Positions 18,803 to 26,432 are shown, numbered from the stretch's first letter. The stretch is 38,325 bases of DNA from a virus (IMGVR_UViG_3300040815_001832:1-38325), one strand, 5' to 3'. A program made the numbers and translations. The notes: generated by a model from the sequence alone, not told the origin.

Positions 18803-19725
18803 TATACAAACCCATCCTTATAACTTTCACCAGTAGTAATACCTTTGAGATCAAATCTTTTGCGTTGTTTTTGAGGTGTGTAAGTTGGCTGTAAATCAAT
18901 CATCACTGATGTTGACGTAGGCACATATGTGGTTGTAGGTTTTCCCTTTATATTTGTGACTACTGGTACATAGTCTACTGTATCGGAATATTCAACAGTA
19001 TAACTTCTTAATACAACTGGTACTTTATTAAAACCATGGTCTCCAAGATATTCAAATAATAGAACCGGTGGCGGAGTACCTGCTACACCTCTACCTACTG
19101 CTGTATCACCGTATTCAGATTTTGTCATAACTTTTAAAAATGTTAATACTGCTAAAACATATCTTGCTTCATCTATATTGTTTGCAGTAAAATCTGATGA
19201 TACAGGAAAATTAGGCGGTGTCGAATTTATATACGACATGATAGGATAATTCATTCCTTGGCCTTCATGCTGATGATAGTTTGCAGTACCACTAATAAAA
19301 AACCTAGGAGTATATTGAAAAACTAAGCCACCTGATTCGATAATAGGCGCCAATAATGCTGATTCTTCAGCATTGGAGGCAGTTGCTCTGTAAGTAAGTA
19401 ATTCTCCTGCAGATTTAGGTCGCAACCTAGCACGCCAGTCTTTATTTTCTGCTAAACTGCCTTCATTTGAAACATCTAACGCCGCGGCTTGATTACTTTG
19501 TTGTGCTAATCTATTTCTTAATTGTAATTCGCTTAAATTTCTTGCACCAAATAACAGGTTTGAATCTGCGTTTCTAGGAGGACTTGCTAAACCTCCAAAG
19601 ATATCGCCACCTAGATTTCCTAAAAGGCCACCTACTGCTCGCCTTATTACTGGATTATCTATTGAGCCAAGTTTTTGTTTAGCCTTGTTTCCAAGATATC
19701 CTGATATTAAATTTCCAAATGCCAT
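18802..19725 (-). CDS. 48: Tail tube cap/initiator gp48
   Basis: A 307-aa protein. An N-terminal Gly/Leu-rich segment (about 1-45) is followed by the gp48 core: RFFISGTANYHQHEG, PPNFPVSSDFTANNIDEARY, VLAVLTFLKVMTKSEYGD, GTPPPVLLFEYLGD, VPVVLRSYTVEYSDTVDYVP and SVMIDLQPTY. In T4, gp48 binds the hub top and, with gp54, provides the platform on which the gp19 tube polymerises. It is the first gene of the leftward baseplate operon. GATAAATA lies exactly 5 nt before the ATG and no Shine-Dalgarno is visible, so a leaderless late mRNA is predicted. No separate gp54 gene is visible in this window. Confidence 0.88.
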   Translation of the reverse strand: MAFGNLISGYLGNKAKQKLGSIDNPVIRRAVGGLLGNLGGDIFGGLASPPRNADSNLLFGARNLSELQLRNRLAQQSNQAAALDVSNEGSLAENKDWRARLRPKSAGELLTYRATASNAEESALLAPIIESGGLVFQYTPRFFISGTANYHQHEGQGMNYPIMSYINSTPPNFPVSSDFTANNIDEARYVLAVLTFLKVMTKSEYGDTAVGRGVAGTPPPVLLFEYLGDHGFNKVPVVLRSYTVEYSDTVDYVPVVTNIKGKPTTTYVPTSTSVMIDLQPTYTPQKQRKRFDLKGITTGESYKDGFV

Positions 19726-19730
19726 ACAAC

Positions 19731-19738
19731 TATTTATC
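19731..19738 (-). promoter_or_regulatory. Late promoter box GATAAATA (gp48 operon)
   Basis: Minus-strand GATAAATA with 5 nt (GTTGT) to the gp48 ATG at 19725, the same spacing as in front of gp25. By T4 geometry, transcription starts at the start codon. Confidence 0.78.
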
Positions 19739-19785
19739 TAATCCATTAACAGATGTTATTATTATCCAGTTTAACTAAATACTAC

Positions 19786-19813
19786 TTGACATACACAAAA
19801 GACTGTGTATAAT
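19786..19813 (+). promoter_or_regulatory. Sigma70-type promoter for gp55-gp47-gp46 operon
   Basis: Consensus TTGACA at 19786-19791 and TATAAT at 19808-19813, spacer 16 nt, about 40 nt before the gp55 ATG. It is divergent from the gp48 late promoter. It predicts early expression of the late sigma factor and recombination genes by unmodified host polymerase. Confidence 0.85.
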
Positions 19814-19852
19814 ACTAACAATATAAATGAACGATAATTTTGAGGAGAGTTA

Positions 19853-20725
19853 ATGGCACAGCCTAAAAAAGTTAATTATCTTAATAACAGAGATATATTA
19901 AAAGAAATACACAAAAGCAAAATGTCATACTGCTATCTAGCAGATGAAAAATACAGCATATTTGATATAATTCTAGAAGACGTTAAAAAGATCAATAGAA
20001 ATAGTCTTAAAACTGCTAGAGAAAATCATGTTGCTAGACTACAATATGACGCATATCAGGCCGCAATGGCCAAACATGATCCTAAGGATTATAAAAATAA
20101 ACCTAAACAAAAAGAGTTTGCTGTAGATCCTAAGAGCATTGATAAAGAAAAAATTGTTTTTAGAGTAATGACTATGGAACACATTCCAGATGAGCCAGGT
20201 AGAAAGAAAAATCCTAAAAATGAAGCAGAAACTAAAGCAAAAGTAAACTTTCCAGCATTTAAACATTATGCTTATCAAGGTGATGAAATAGTAGAAGTTG
20301 CTAGAAGTCATTGGGAAGGCAGTTTAAGTAACGGGCAGTTTAATCCTACTGTTGGTAGTATTACTAACAAATTAGGCACAATGTTTTTAAAACTAGTTGA
20401 AAGGTACAGTCACAGAGCAAACTGGAGAGGGTACACTTATGTAGACGAAATGCGTGGACAAGCATTAGTACAGTTATCTCAAATAGGATTGCAGTTTAAC
20501 GAAGCAAAATCAGATAATCCATTTGCATACTATACTGCCGCTGTAAACAATAGTTTTACTAGAGTATTAAATTTAGAAAAAAGAAATCAAACTATCAGAG
20601 ATGATATTTTAATCGACTCAGGCCACTTACCAAGTTATGGTAGACAGATTCAGCATGAAAATGAGATGAAGGCTTTGAGAGAGTCGGCAATAGAAAACGA
20701 AACTACAGACATAAACAACAATTAA
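19853..20725 (+). CDS. 55: Late-transcription sigma factor gp55
   Basis: A 290-aa protein. The C-terminal half carries the marine gp55 signature: RANWRGYTYVDEMRGQALVQ, then KSDNPFAYYTAAVNNSFTRV and LNLEKRNQTIRDD, which correspond to sigma region 2 (core binding and -10 recognition). The N-terminal about 130 residues are a Lys-rich extension, so the protein is longer than T4 gp55 (185 aa). In T4, gp55 replaces sigma70 on host RNA polymerase and recognises the 8-bp late box; with gp33 and the gp45 clamp it links late transcription to replication. Six close GATAAATA boxes in this window are its likely targets. ATG preceded by GAGGAG (7-nt spacing); first gene of the operon behind a strong sigma70 promoter; 1 nt before gp47. 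Confidence 0.9.
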   Translation: MAQPKKVNYLNNRDILKEIHKSKMSYCYLADEKYSIFDIILEDVKKINRNSLKTARENHVARLQYDAYQAAMAKHDPKDYKNKPKQKEFAVDPKSIDKEKIVFRVMTMEHIPDEPGRKKNPKNEAETKAKVNFPAFKHYAYQGDEIVEVARSHWEGSLSNGQFNPTVGSITNKLGTMFLKLVERYSHRANWRGYTYVDEMRGQALVQLSQIGLQFNEAKSDNPFAYYTAAVNNSFTRVLNLEKRNQTIRDDILIDSGHLPSYGRQIQHENEMKALRESAIENETTDINNN

Positions 20726-20726
20726 T

Positions 20727-21743
20727 ATGCCACAACTGTTTAAGACAGCGGCCTGTTTTACGGATATACATTACGGATTAAAGCAGAATAGCCGTTTACA
20801 TTTACAAGACTGTGAAAGGTACATAGATTGGTTCATTGCAGAAGCAAAAGCCAGAAATGCAGAAACATGTATATTCTTAGGCGACTGGCATCACCACAGA
20901 GCAAGTGTAAATGTAGCAACAATGAATGCTACTATCAGAGATCTTAAGAAACTTAACAATGCATTTGAAACTGTTTATTTTATAACAGGTAATCACGATT
21001 TATATTATCGTGATAAACGTGAACTTAACAGTATCGAATATGCAAGAGACCTATCTAACTTTGTTATGGTAGATGAACACTTCCTACAAGATGATGTTGC
21101 TATTATTCCTTGGCTAGTAGGTGATGAACACAAAAAAGTTGCAAAGATGCAATGTAAATATATGTTTGGTCATTTTGAATTGCCGTTTTTTAAAATGAAC
21201 GCAATGGTTGAAATGCCGGATCACGGTGGAATTAAAGCAGACATGCTTAAAGGTCCTGAACTTGTATTCAGTGGACATTTTCACAAACGTCAATATAACA
21301 ATAATATACATTATATAGGCAATGCTTTCCCTCATAATTATGCTGATGTAGGCGACGAGGAAAGAGGAGCAATGTTTTTGACATGGGGAGAAGAACCGCA
21401 ATATGTAAATTGGACTGAGTGTCCTAAGTATAGAGTGTTTGCACTTAAAGAATTATTAGACAATCATCAAAATCTATTAGACGAATACACTTATGCTAGA
21501 GTAAAACTAGATATCAGCATATCTTATGAAGAAGCAAACTTTATAAGAGAAAAATTTGCTGAACAATATAAAGTAAGAGAACTACAACTTATTCCTATAA
21601 AAGAAGAGGAGGAGTATGAGGGTGGCGAAATAACTTTCGAAAGTGTTGATCAAATAGTTATACAACAATTAGAAACTATAGAAAGCAATACAGTAGAATC
21701 TCAGAAATTAATAGACATTTATAATAGTATTGAAATAGAGTAA
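20727..21743 (+). CDS. 47: Recombination endonuclease subunit gp47 (Mre11/SbcD family)
   Basis: A 338-aa metallophosphoesterase with the full motif series: FTDIHYG (D13, H15), FLGDWHHHR (D53), ITGNHD (N89, H90, D91), FGHFE (H149) and SGHFHKR (H184, H186). These residues bind the two metal ions. In T4, gp47 with the ATPase gp46 resects DNA ends for recombination-dependent replication and degrades host DNA. The length equals that of T4 gp47 (339 aa). It starts 1 nt after gp55, and its TAA overlaps the ATG of a 39-codon ORF that leads into gp46, so translation of the unit is probably coupled. Confidence 0.95.
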   Translation: MPQLFKTAACFTDIHYGLKQNSRLHLQDCERYIDWFIAEAKARNAETCIFLGDWHHHRASVNVATMNATIRDLKKLNNAFETVYFITGNHDLYYRDKRELNSIEYARDLSNFVMVDEHFLQDDVAIIPWLVGDEHKKVAKMQCKYMFGHFELPFFKMNAMVEMPDHGGIKADMLKGPELVFSGHFHKRQYNNNIHYIGNAFPHNYADVGDEERGAMFLTWGEEPQYVNWTECPKYRVFALKELLDNHQNLLDEYTYARVKLDISISYEEANFIREKFAEQYKVRELQLIPIKEEEEYEGGEITFESVDQIVIQQLETIESNTVESQKLIDIYNSIEIE

Positions 21744-21862
21744 TGGGCAAATTAAGACAGTGGTTTAGGAATTGGTTTGACAGGCAGATAGAACAAAGTA
21801 TGCAACGTCAAGCAAATAAATTATTTTTAAAAGGACAAAAACGAAAGAATGCTAAAAATTAA
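21743..21862 (+). CDS. Small basic ORF between gp47 and gp46
   Basis: A 39-aa ORF starting MGKLRQWFRNWFDRQIEQ and ending in a Lys/Arg/Asn-rich tail. The ATG overlaps the gp47 stop (TAATG), and its last 14 nt overlap the start of gp46, an arrangement expected for a translationally coupled link. It is strongly basic with an amphipathic aromatic N-terminal helix, so DNA or membrane contact is conceivable. T4 also has small ORFs (46.1, 46.2) between 47 and 46; I cannot show homology. It could simply be a coupling reading frame. Confidence 0.55.
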   Translation: MGKLRQWFRNWFDRQIEQSMQRQANKLFLKGQKRKNAKN

Positions 21863-23612
21863 GAACGTATCAGCAAAGAATTTTATGAGTGTTGGTAACA
21901 ACACACAGGCAGTAAACTTTGATGGTTGTCAACTTACATTAGTTTTAGGCCATAACTTAGACATGGGTGGTGACGGTAGCAGAAATGGTACTGGAAAAAC
22001 TACTATAATAAATGCACTCAGTTATGCATTATACGGCGAAGCATTAACAAATATTCGAAAAGATAATCTTATAAACAAGACAAACGGCAAGGGCATGATG
22101 ACCACTGTCGAATTCGAAATAGAAGGTCGTGAATATAGAATCGAGCGAGGAAGAAAACCTAATGTATTAAGATTGTTTATAAATGGCGAGGATGCATTAG
22201 ATAATGAACAGCAGGGCGACAGCAGAGAAACACAAAAAGAAATAGAAAAAATTATCGGTTTTCCACATAACATGTTTAAGCATTTAATTGCACTAAACAC
22301 TTACACCGAACCTTTCTTATCAATGAAAAACAACGATCAACGAGATATGATTGAACAGTTATTAGGAATTACTGATTTATCTCGTAAAGCAGAAGTACTA
22401 AAAGATCGCCAAAAAGATACAAGAGATAGTATCAAAGAAGAAGAAATAACTATCAATACTATAGAGGCAAGTAACAAACGTATAGAGTTAAATGTTAAAG
22501 AGATAGAAAGTCGTAGTAAGGCATGGGAAAGAAACAAAGAAGATAAAATTATCGAACTGGGTAATGCTATTATAAATCTAGAGCAAGTTGATATAGAAAA
22601 AGAATTAGAAAATCATAAATTATCACATGCTATCAAAGAAGAAAAAGTAAAAGAACAAACTACTACAAAAGATCTTAGCACGGCAGAGCGTTCACTTGAT
22701 AGAAGTTTAAATAAATTAAATGAATTAAAAAATAATTTCGAAGATGCAAAATCAGGCACTTGTCCTGCATGTGGACAAGACACAGCACATTTAGAAACAC
22801 ACGAAGAATACACAAAAGAATTAGAAGAAAAGATAGGTGCAGAGCAAATTTATTATGATGAGATTTTTGAAAAAGTATCAACACTTAAAAAAGAATTAGA
22901 AACATTTGATATCCCTGAAGAACCGGTAATCAATTATACATCATTAGAAGATGCACTATCACATAAACATAACTTAGAAACATTAAAGTCACAATTAGAA
23001 GAAAAAGCAGACGAATTAAATCCATATATTGAACAAATAGAATCTTTACGAAATACAGGAATTCAAAATATAAGTTTTGATAAAATGAATGAACTAACAT
23101 TTTTACAAGATCATCAAGAATTTTTATATAAATTATTAACAAGCAAAGATAGTTTTATTAGAAAGAAAATTATAGATCAAAATATAATGTACCTTAATCA
23201 TAGACTTGCACATTATTTGGAAAAACTAGGTTTACCTCATGATGTAAAATTTGCAAGTGATCTTGGTGTTGAAATTACTGAATATGGCAGAGACTTAGAC
23301 TTTGATAATCTAAGTAGAGGAGAACGTAATAGACTTATATTAGGTCTAAGTTGGGCATTTAGAGACATGTACGAAAGTCTTAATAGGCCAATGAACTTAA
23401 TGTGTATCGATGAACTTATCGATAGCGGAATGGACAGTATGGGTGTAGAGAATGCGTTAGGCATACTTAAAAAAATGCATAGAGAACAAGGCAAAAATAT
23501 TATGCTCATTTCTCACAAGGAAGAACTTGTGGGTCGTGTAAATAATGTTTTAACAGTAGTAAAAGAAGGCGGCTTTACTGCATACAATACTGATACTGAA
23601 TATGTTGATTGA
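21849..23612 (+). CDS. 46: Recombination endonuclease subunit gp46 (Rad50/SbcC ATPase)
   Basis: A 587-aa SMC-like ATPase. Walker A is NGTGKTT (about 46-52); two coiled-coil arms (about 175-300 and 320-430) flank the zinc-hook motif CPACGQD (C305, C308); the ABC signature is LSRGERNR (about 488-495); Walker B is LMCIDELIDSGMD (D521, E522); and the switch His lies in MLISHKEEL. It pairs with gp47 for ATP-driven DNA end resection. The length is close to T4 gp46 (560 aa). The weak ribosome-binding site (AAGGA, about 11 nt upstream) fits coupling to the preceding small ORF. Its 3' end overlaps the next gene by 11 nt. Confidence 0.95.
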   Translation: MLKIKNVSAKNFMSVGNNTQAVNFDGCQLTLVLGHNLDMGGDGSRNGTGKTTIINALSYALYGEALTNIRKDNLINKTNGKGMMTTVEFEIEGREYRIERGRKPNVLRLFINGEDALDNEQQGDSRETQKEIEKIIGFPHNMFKHLIALNTYTEPFLSMKNNDQRDMIEQLLGITDLSRKAEVLKDRQKDTRDSIKEEEITINTIEASNKRIELNVKEIESRSKAWERNKEDKIIELGNAIINLEQVDIEKELENHKLSHAIKEEKVKEQTTTKDLSTAERSLDRSLNKLNELKNNFEDAKSGTCPACGQDTAHLETHEEYTKELEEKIGAEQIYYDEIFEKVSTLKKELETFDIPEEPVINYTSLEDALSHKHNLETLKSQLEEKADELNPYIEQIESLRNTGIQNISFDKMNELTFLQDHQEFLYKLLTSKDSFIRKKIIDQNIMYLNHRLAHYLEKLGLPHDVKFASDLGVEITEYGRDLDFDNLSRGERNRLILGLSWAFRDMYESLNRPMNLMCIDELIDSGMDSMGVENALGILKKMHREQGKNIMLISHKEELVGRVNNVLTVVKEGGFTAYNTDTEYVD

Positions 23613-24423
23613 TTTTCATTTAAATACTCGAGCAAGATTTCTTTTAAAAAAGCCACCTACGTATACTCTTACATTTAAATTATACGATCATAGAGTTGCA
23701 AGGAGGATTTGGGAAATTTGTTTAAAGAATCCGTTACCGCCAGTATCACGAGATAGATTTTATGGATTTAATGATAGTCTAGAAGATATAGAAAAATCTT
23801 TACATAACTGCGTTGAACAGATTAAAACTCTTAGACCTGATTTAAATTTAGAAAATATAGATGCTAACTATTTGCATGAAAATTTTGTAAATTTACATAG
23901 TAACCTCACTGACTCGGAATTAGATAAAAAACTAAGTCATTGGTTAAGTATTTTAAATTATAAAATACACCAGTATGAGCAAATAGTTGCATTTGAAACA
24001 CCACCCAAAAGATTTATTACAACAACAAATTATACAGGCGAACCATTAGAAGATGATGACTATGACTTGTTTACATTAGAATCGACTCCAGACATATTAT
24101 ATATGAACTACCCACATGTGGGTAAAGATCCGTTTGCTGTTTTTACTGATAACGATGTAACTATTCCTAAAGAACATATACATCCTACTAGTGTTTTAAA
24201 GCCGGACTTTTTAGTTTATTTTACTAAGCCTAGCCTTTTGCCGCCAGAAAGTTTGCTGATAAGAGCAAAAAGATTTTTGGCTAGAATGTATAAAAAATTA
24301 CCTTACGATGTAGACGATAAAAGAATGGCATACGGTCGTATACCCTTAGGAAAATTAGTAGGCAAAGCAGACTTAGACATTATTGCTGAAAATCTTTTTA
24401 TAGATCGTATAGAAGTTAGATAA
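23602..24423 (+). CDS. Conserved-looking phage protein of unknown function downstream of gp46
   Basis: A 273-aa soluble protein that I cannot assign. The ATG overlaps the end of gp46 by 11 nt, and its last base is the first base of the next ATG, so it is a coupled member of the early operon. The sequence is mixed alpha/beta: an N-terminal region with YTLTFKLYDHRVARRIWEI, a helical middle (about 55-130) with a charged pattern, an acidic loop EPLEDDDYDLF (about 145-156), a MNYPHVGKDPFAVF segment, and a basic C-terminus RAKRFLARMYKKLPYDVDDK. No signal peptide, membrane segment or Cys cluster is visible. Context suggests a DNA metabolism or accessory role, but this is inference only. Confidence 0.8.
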   Translation: MLIDFHLNTRARFLLKKPPTYTLTFKLYDHRVARRIWEICLKNPLPPVSRDRFYGFNDSLEDIEKSLHNCVEQIKTLRPDLNLENIDANYLHENFVNLHSNLTDSELDKKLSHWLSILNYKIHQYEQIVAFETPPKRFITTTNYTGEPLEDDDYDLFTLESTPDILYMNYPHVGKDPFAVFTDNDVTIPKEHIHPTSVLKPDFLVYFTKPSLLPPESLLIRAKRFLARMYKKLPYDVDDKRMAYGRIPLGKLVGKADLDIIAENLFIDRIEVR

Positions 24424-24848
24424 TGGCAAACTGGACTTATAATGGTAGTGTTGTAGATATATTACCAGAAGACTGCGAAGCATTTGTTTATTTGATTACT
24501 AACACTACAAACAATAAAAAGTACATAGGTAAAAAGTTAGCAAAGTTCAAAACAACCAAACCTCCCTTAAAAGGCAAAAAGAATAAACGTCGTGGTACAA
24601 AGGAAAGTGATTGGCGTACATATTGGGGGAGTTCAGATCATTTAAATGCAGATGTCGAAGAACTTGGAGAAAGCAGTTTTACTAGAGAAATATTACATTA
24701 TTGTCCTAGTAGAGGTGTTGCAAGTTACTTAGAAGCACAAGAACAATTTGAAAGAAAAGTGCTACTCACAGACGAATATTACAATGGTATTATCAATGTG
24801 AGAGTAGGTGGCTCAGAAATTCTTAAAGAGTCACTGACAAAGAAATAA
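24423..24848 (+). CDS. SegE-like GIY-YIG endonuclease domain protein
   Basis: A 141-aa protein with a GIY-YIG-type start, FVYLITNTTNNKKYIGKK (about 21-38), in which the GIY half is degenerate (VYL) and the YIG half is intact. A basic loop of Lys/Arg follows (about 42-62), then DWRTYWGSS (about 65-73), and a C-terminal helix with the likely catalytic Glu in ASYLEAQEQFERKVL. This resembles the SegE family of free-standing phage homing endonucleases. In T4-like phages, Seg proteins cut related genomes and spread their own region, while some GIY-YIG proteins have been co-opted for repair or host-DNA attack. It is the last gene of the gp55 operon and borders the structured non-coding region. The nuclease family call is moderately secure; activity is not established. 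Confidence 0.75.
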   Translation: MANWTYNGSVVDILPEDCEAFVYLITNTTNNKKYIGKKLAKFKTTKPPLKGKKNKRRGTKESDWRTYWGSSDHLNADVEELGESSFTREILHYCPSRGVASYLEAQEQFERKVLLTDEYYNGIINVRVGGSEILKESLTKK

Positions 24849-24904
24849 CTATATACACTTAAGGCACATTCAGACACCAAGTCATACTAATACAGGCACA
24901 CATA

Positions 24905-25340
24905 GGATCATACACCGGCCCCAACCGAGGCATATTAAATCGGGCTCTTTGACAATCCGGCAATGGAAACACCCGGTGCGAGATTCTGGAGATGTATGAC
25001 GGCAAAGATACAAACACACGATAAACAGTATTAAAAGTATTCAGGCTCTGGGAAAAAGCAACCTGAGAATTAATATAAACGAACTCCACAAGTTTATATT
25101 AGTTTCCGTAAGTGCGAAAGCAGTGACGGTAGTGTATGGGGACAAAAGGCTTACTGGTTCCTAATAGCACCCGAGTTGGAGATGGCGATTGTCCATCGTG
25201 ATGACCATTTTTTAATTCATCTGGCAACAGGTGAATTTTGGCTCTTGTTTCGTGATAACGGAGTTAATTTCAAACAAGTGAAAGAGTGTAGTGAAACGAA
25301 ACGATTGAATGTAGTTTGATAAGACACGAAGTGTCTATAA
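24905..25340 (+). ncRNA. Probable large structured RNA of unknown class
   Basis: About 430 nt between two convergent genes with no convincing ORF, more GC-rich than its surroundings and full of paired segments. By eye: 24908-24914 with 24993-24999 (7 bp); 24915-24918 with 24973-24976 (4 bp); 25041-25045 with 25062-25066 (5 bp); a perfect 10-bp hairpin 25071-25080/25092-25101; a hairpin 25106-25129 with a 3x3 internal loop and a GAAA tetraloop (25116-25119); 25140-25145 with 25189-25194 (6 bp); a 10-pair hairpin 25214-25223/25228-25237 (one G-U) with a GCAA tetraloop; 25244-25250 with 25272-25278 (7 bp); and 25322-25327 with 25331-25336 (6 bp). GNRA loops exist only if the plus strand is the RNA. 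It would be transcribed as the 3' part of the gp55 operon; no dedicated promoter or U-run terminator is evident. Large phage RNAs such as GOLLD, or a group I or II intron remnant, are possible, but I do not recognise a class. Confidence 0.6.
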
Positions 25341-25359
25341 AGTGCTTAACCCTAAAATA

Positions 25360-25593
25360 TTATAGATAATCATCTGTATCTTTACCTGCTTTCTTGTTAA
25401 TGAAGTCTGTTAGAGTTTTAGCAAATAATTCGCGTTCTAATCTAGATAATAGCATACAGTCAAAATAGGATATAGTACCGCTAGAATATACTACCAGTTC
25501 CATAATTTGTTTTTGTAGTTGGGTCGACTCGTCTTTAAGCCTCTTTAGGTACCCAACAATAGCGTCGGGCTCAGCCGAACCTAGGAAGCCATG
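25360..25593 (-). CDS. 51: gp51-like C-terminal extension, expressed by -1 frameshift from gp26
   Basis: A 77-codon open frame in the -1 register relative to gp26, from just after the slippery heptamer to a TAA at 25360. It has no ATG, GTG or TTG between the upstream in-frame stop and its conserved-looking body, and no ribosome-binding site, yet it reads like a real protein: EPDAIVGYLKRLKDESTQLQ, then KQIMELVVYSSGTISYFDCM and LERELFAKTLTDFINKK. The two-helix pattern with an ISYFD turn resembles the hub-assembly protein gp51, whose gene directly follows gene 26 in T4. The fusion product would be about 357 aa (280 from gp26 plus 77). By analogy to lambda gpG/gpGT it would be the minor tail-assembly chaperone. 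The only alternative starts are internal (ATG at about residue 31) and would cut off half of it. Confidence 0.7.
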   Translation of the reverse strand, partial: HGFLGSAEPDAIVGYLKRLKDESTQLQKQIMELVVYSSGTISYFDCMLLSRLERELFAKTLTDFINKKAGKDTDDYL

Positions 25594-25599
25594 AAAAAA
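25546..25599 (-). promoter_or_regulatory. Programmed -1 frameshift signal in gp26
   Basis: The heptamer T_TTT_TTC (25599 to 25593) is in the gp26 frame exactly as X_XXY_YYZ requires, three codons before the gp26 stop. Nine nt downstream a predicted stem begins: TAGGT (25583-25579) pairs with ACCTA (25550-25546), and inside it CCCGAC (25569-25564) pairs with GTTGGG (25557-25552) around a 6-nt loop. The outer stem includes the gp26 stop codon. Slippage by one base leads directly into the gp51-like frame. Confidence 0.7.
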
Positions 25600-26432
25600 T
25601 TTACAGGGTCAAACGATATAGTATTTTCAAATGTTTCTTCACATTTTTCACATTCAAAAGTAGCCTGATCCGCAATTCCTATATTATTAATAGTATTAGT
25701 TTCTTCGCTTATTGTTTTTCCAATATGCCCATCGCAATTTTCTAAAAATTCTAATATTTGCATACGATCAGTTACTACAATATCTTTATCTTTGTTTAGA
25801 ATAGTAATGCTTTGTACACTATCAACTAGTAATTCAAAATTAGATGAAGCAAGACGTACAAAGTTTTCATTAAATAATTTTAACCTATCTAAATCATCTG
25901 GTATATCACTGAGTGATTGTAGACTTCTAGTACTTTGAAAATTTGCTAAGCCGGCTTTTACTGTACTTCTGTAAGTGTAAGGCCTAAGTTCAATAACTAA
26001 TTCATCGCCAACATTAAGTTTATAACTTTCTTCTAATGTACCCATTAATTCTAATACATTTTCAGCACTTAAAGTAATTTCGCAAACTTCTTCGCATTTT
26101 GGACAAGGTGCATTAATTGGAATATCGTCATTGTTTGAAGCACCAGTAATTGCTACTAATAGTGCATCAACATCAGGTGCATATATGTCTAAAGGCTTTT
26201 TAATATTTGGACAACAACTCATTAATAGTTGTGTTGTTGCTTCTCCGTTTAATAATGCATCAGGATTTTTCATCATGATTTCATCTTTTGCAGTCATAGG
26301 AAAAATAGGAATCTCTCCTGACTCTGGTATTTCTATAACATCTTCTGAGTATAGACTTGTACCACTAGGTAACTTAACATATAATTTAGGAGACCTAAAG
26401 TGGTTTACTAATGGATTTGGTTGATTTGTCAT
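25581..26432 (-). CDS. 26: Baseplate hub assembly protein/tail chaperone gp26
   Basis: A 283-aa protein of the T4 gp26 family. N-terminal strands KLYVKLPSGTSLYSE are followed by FPMTAKDEIMMKNPDALLNG, LLMSCCPNIKKPLDIYAPDV and DALLVAITGAS, all typical of the family. Two CxxC pairs, CPKCEE (about residue 110) and CEKCEE (about 260), probably bind one zinc ion. T4 gp26 is required for hub assembly; its neighbour gp51 acts catalytically. In tailed phages generally, a chaperone with a frameshifted extension lies beside the tape measure gene, and here the likely tape measure is the divergent neighbour at 26525. ATG at 26432 with AGGAG 8 nt upstream, behind a late promoter with a leader of about 49 nt. 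Confidence 0.88.
   Translation of the reverse strand: MTNQPNPLVNHFRSPKLYVKLPSGTSLYSEDVIEIPESGEIPIFPMTAKDEIMMKNPDALLNGEATTQLLMSCCPNIKKPLDIYAPDVDALLVAITGASNNDDIPINAPCPKCEEVCEITLSAENVLELMGTLEESYKLNVGDELVIELRPYTYRSTVKAGLANFQSTRSLQSLSDIPDDLDRLKLFNENFVRLASSNFELLVDSVQSITILNKDKDIVVTDRMQILEFLENCDGHIGKTISEETNTINNIGIADQATFECEKCEETFENTISFDPVNFFMAS

Noticed and set aside
24950-24980. TTGACA inside the structured RNA region as a promoter
   Set aside because: No TATAAT-like element at 16-18 nt; the bases also take part in the predicted stems.
24859-25089. Minus-strand open frame of 76 codons inside the structured region
   Set aside because: Cys/Pro/Ser-rich translation without recognisable motifs, no clear ribosome-binding site, and it overlaps the best-supported RNA stems.
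24978-25130. Group II intron (GTGCGAG start and a GAAA-capped hairpin resembling domain V)
   Set aside because: The hairpin has a 3x3 internal loop instead of the 2-nt bulge, no AGC triad is evident, and no interrupted gene flanks the region.
25100-25200. tRNA or tmRNA in the folded region
   Set aside because: No T-arm GTTCRA pattern with matching acceptor stem or CCA end could be found.
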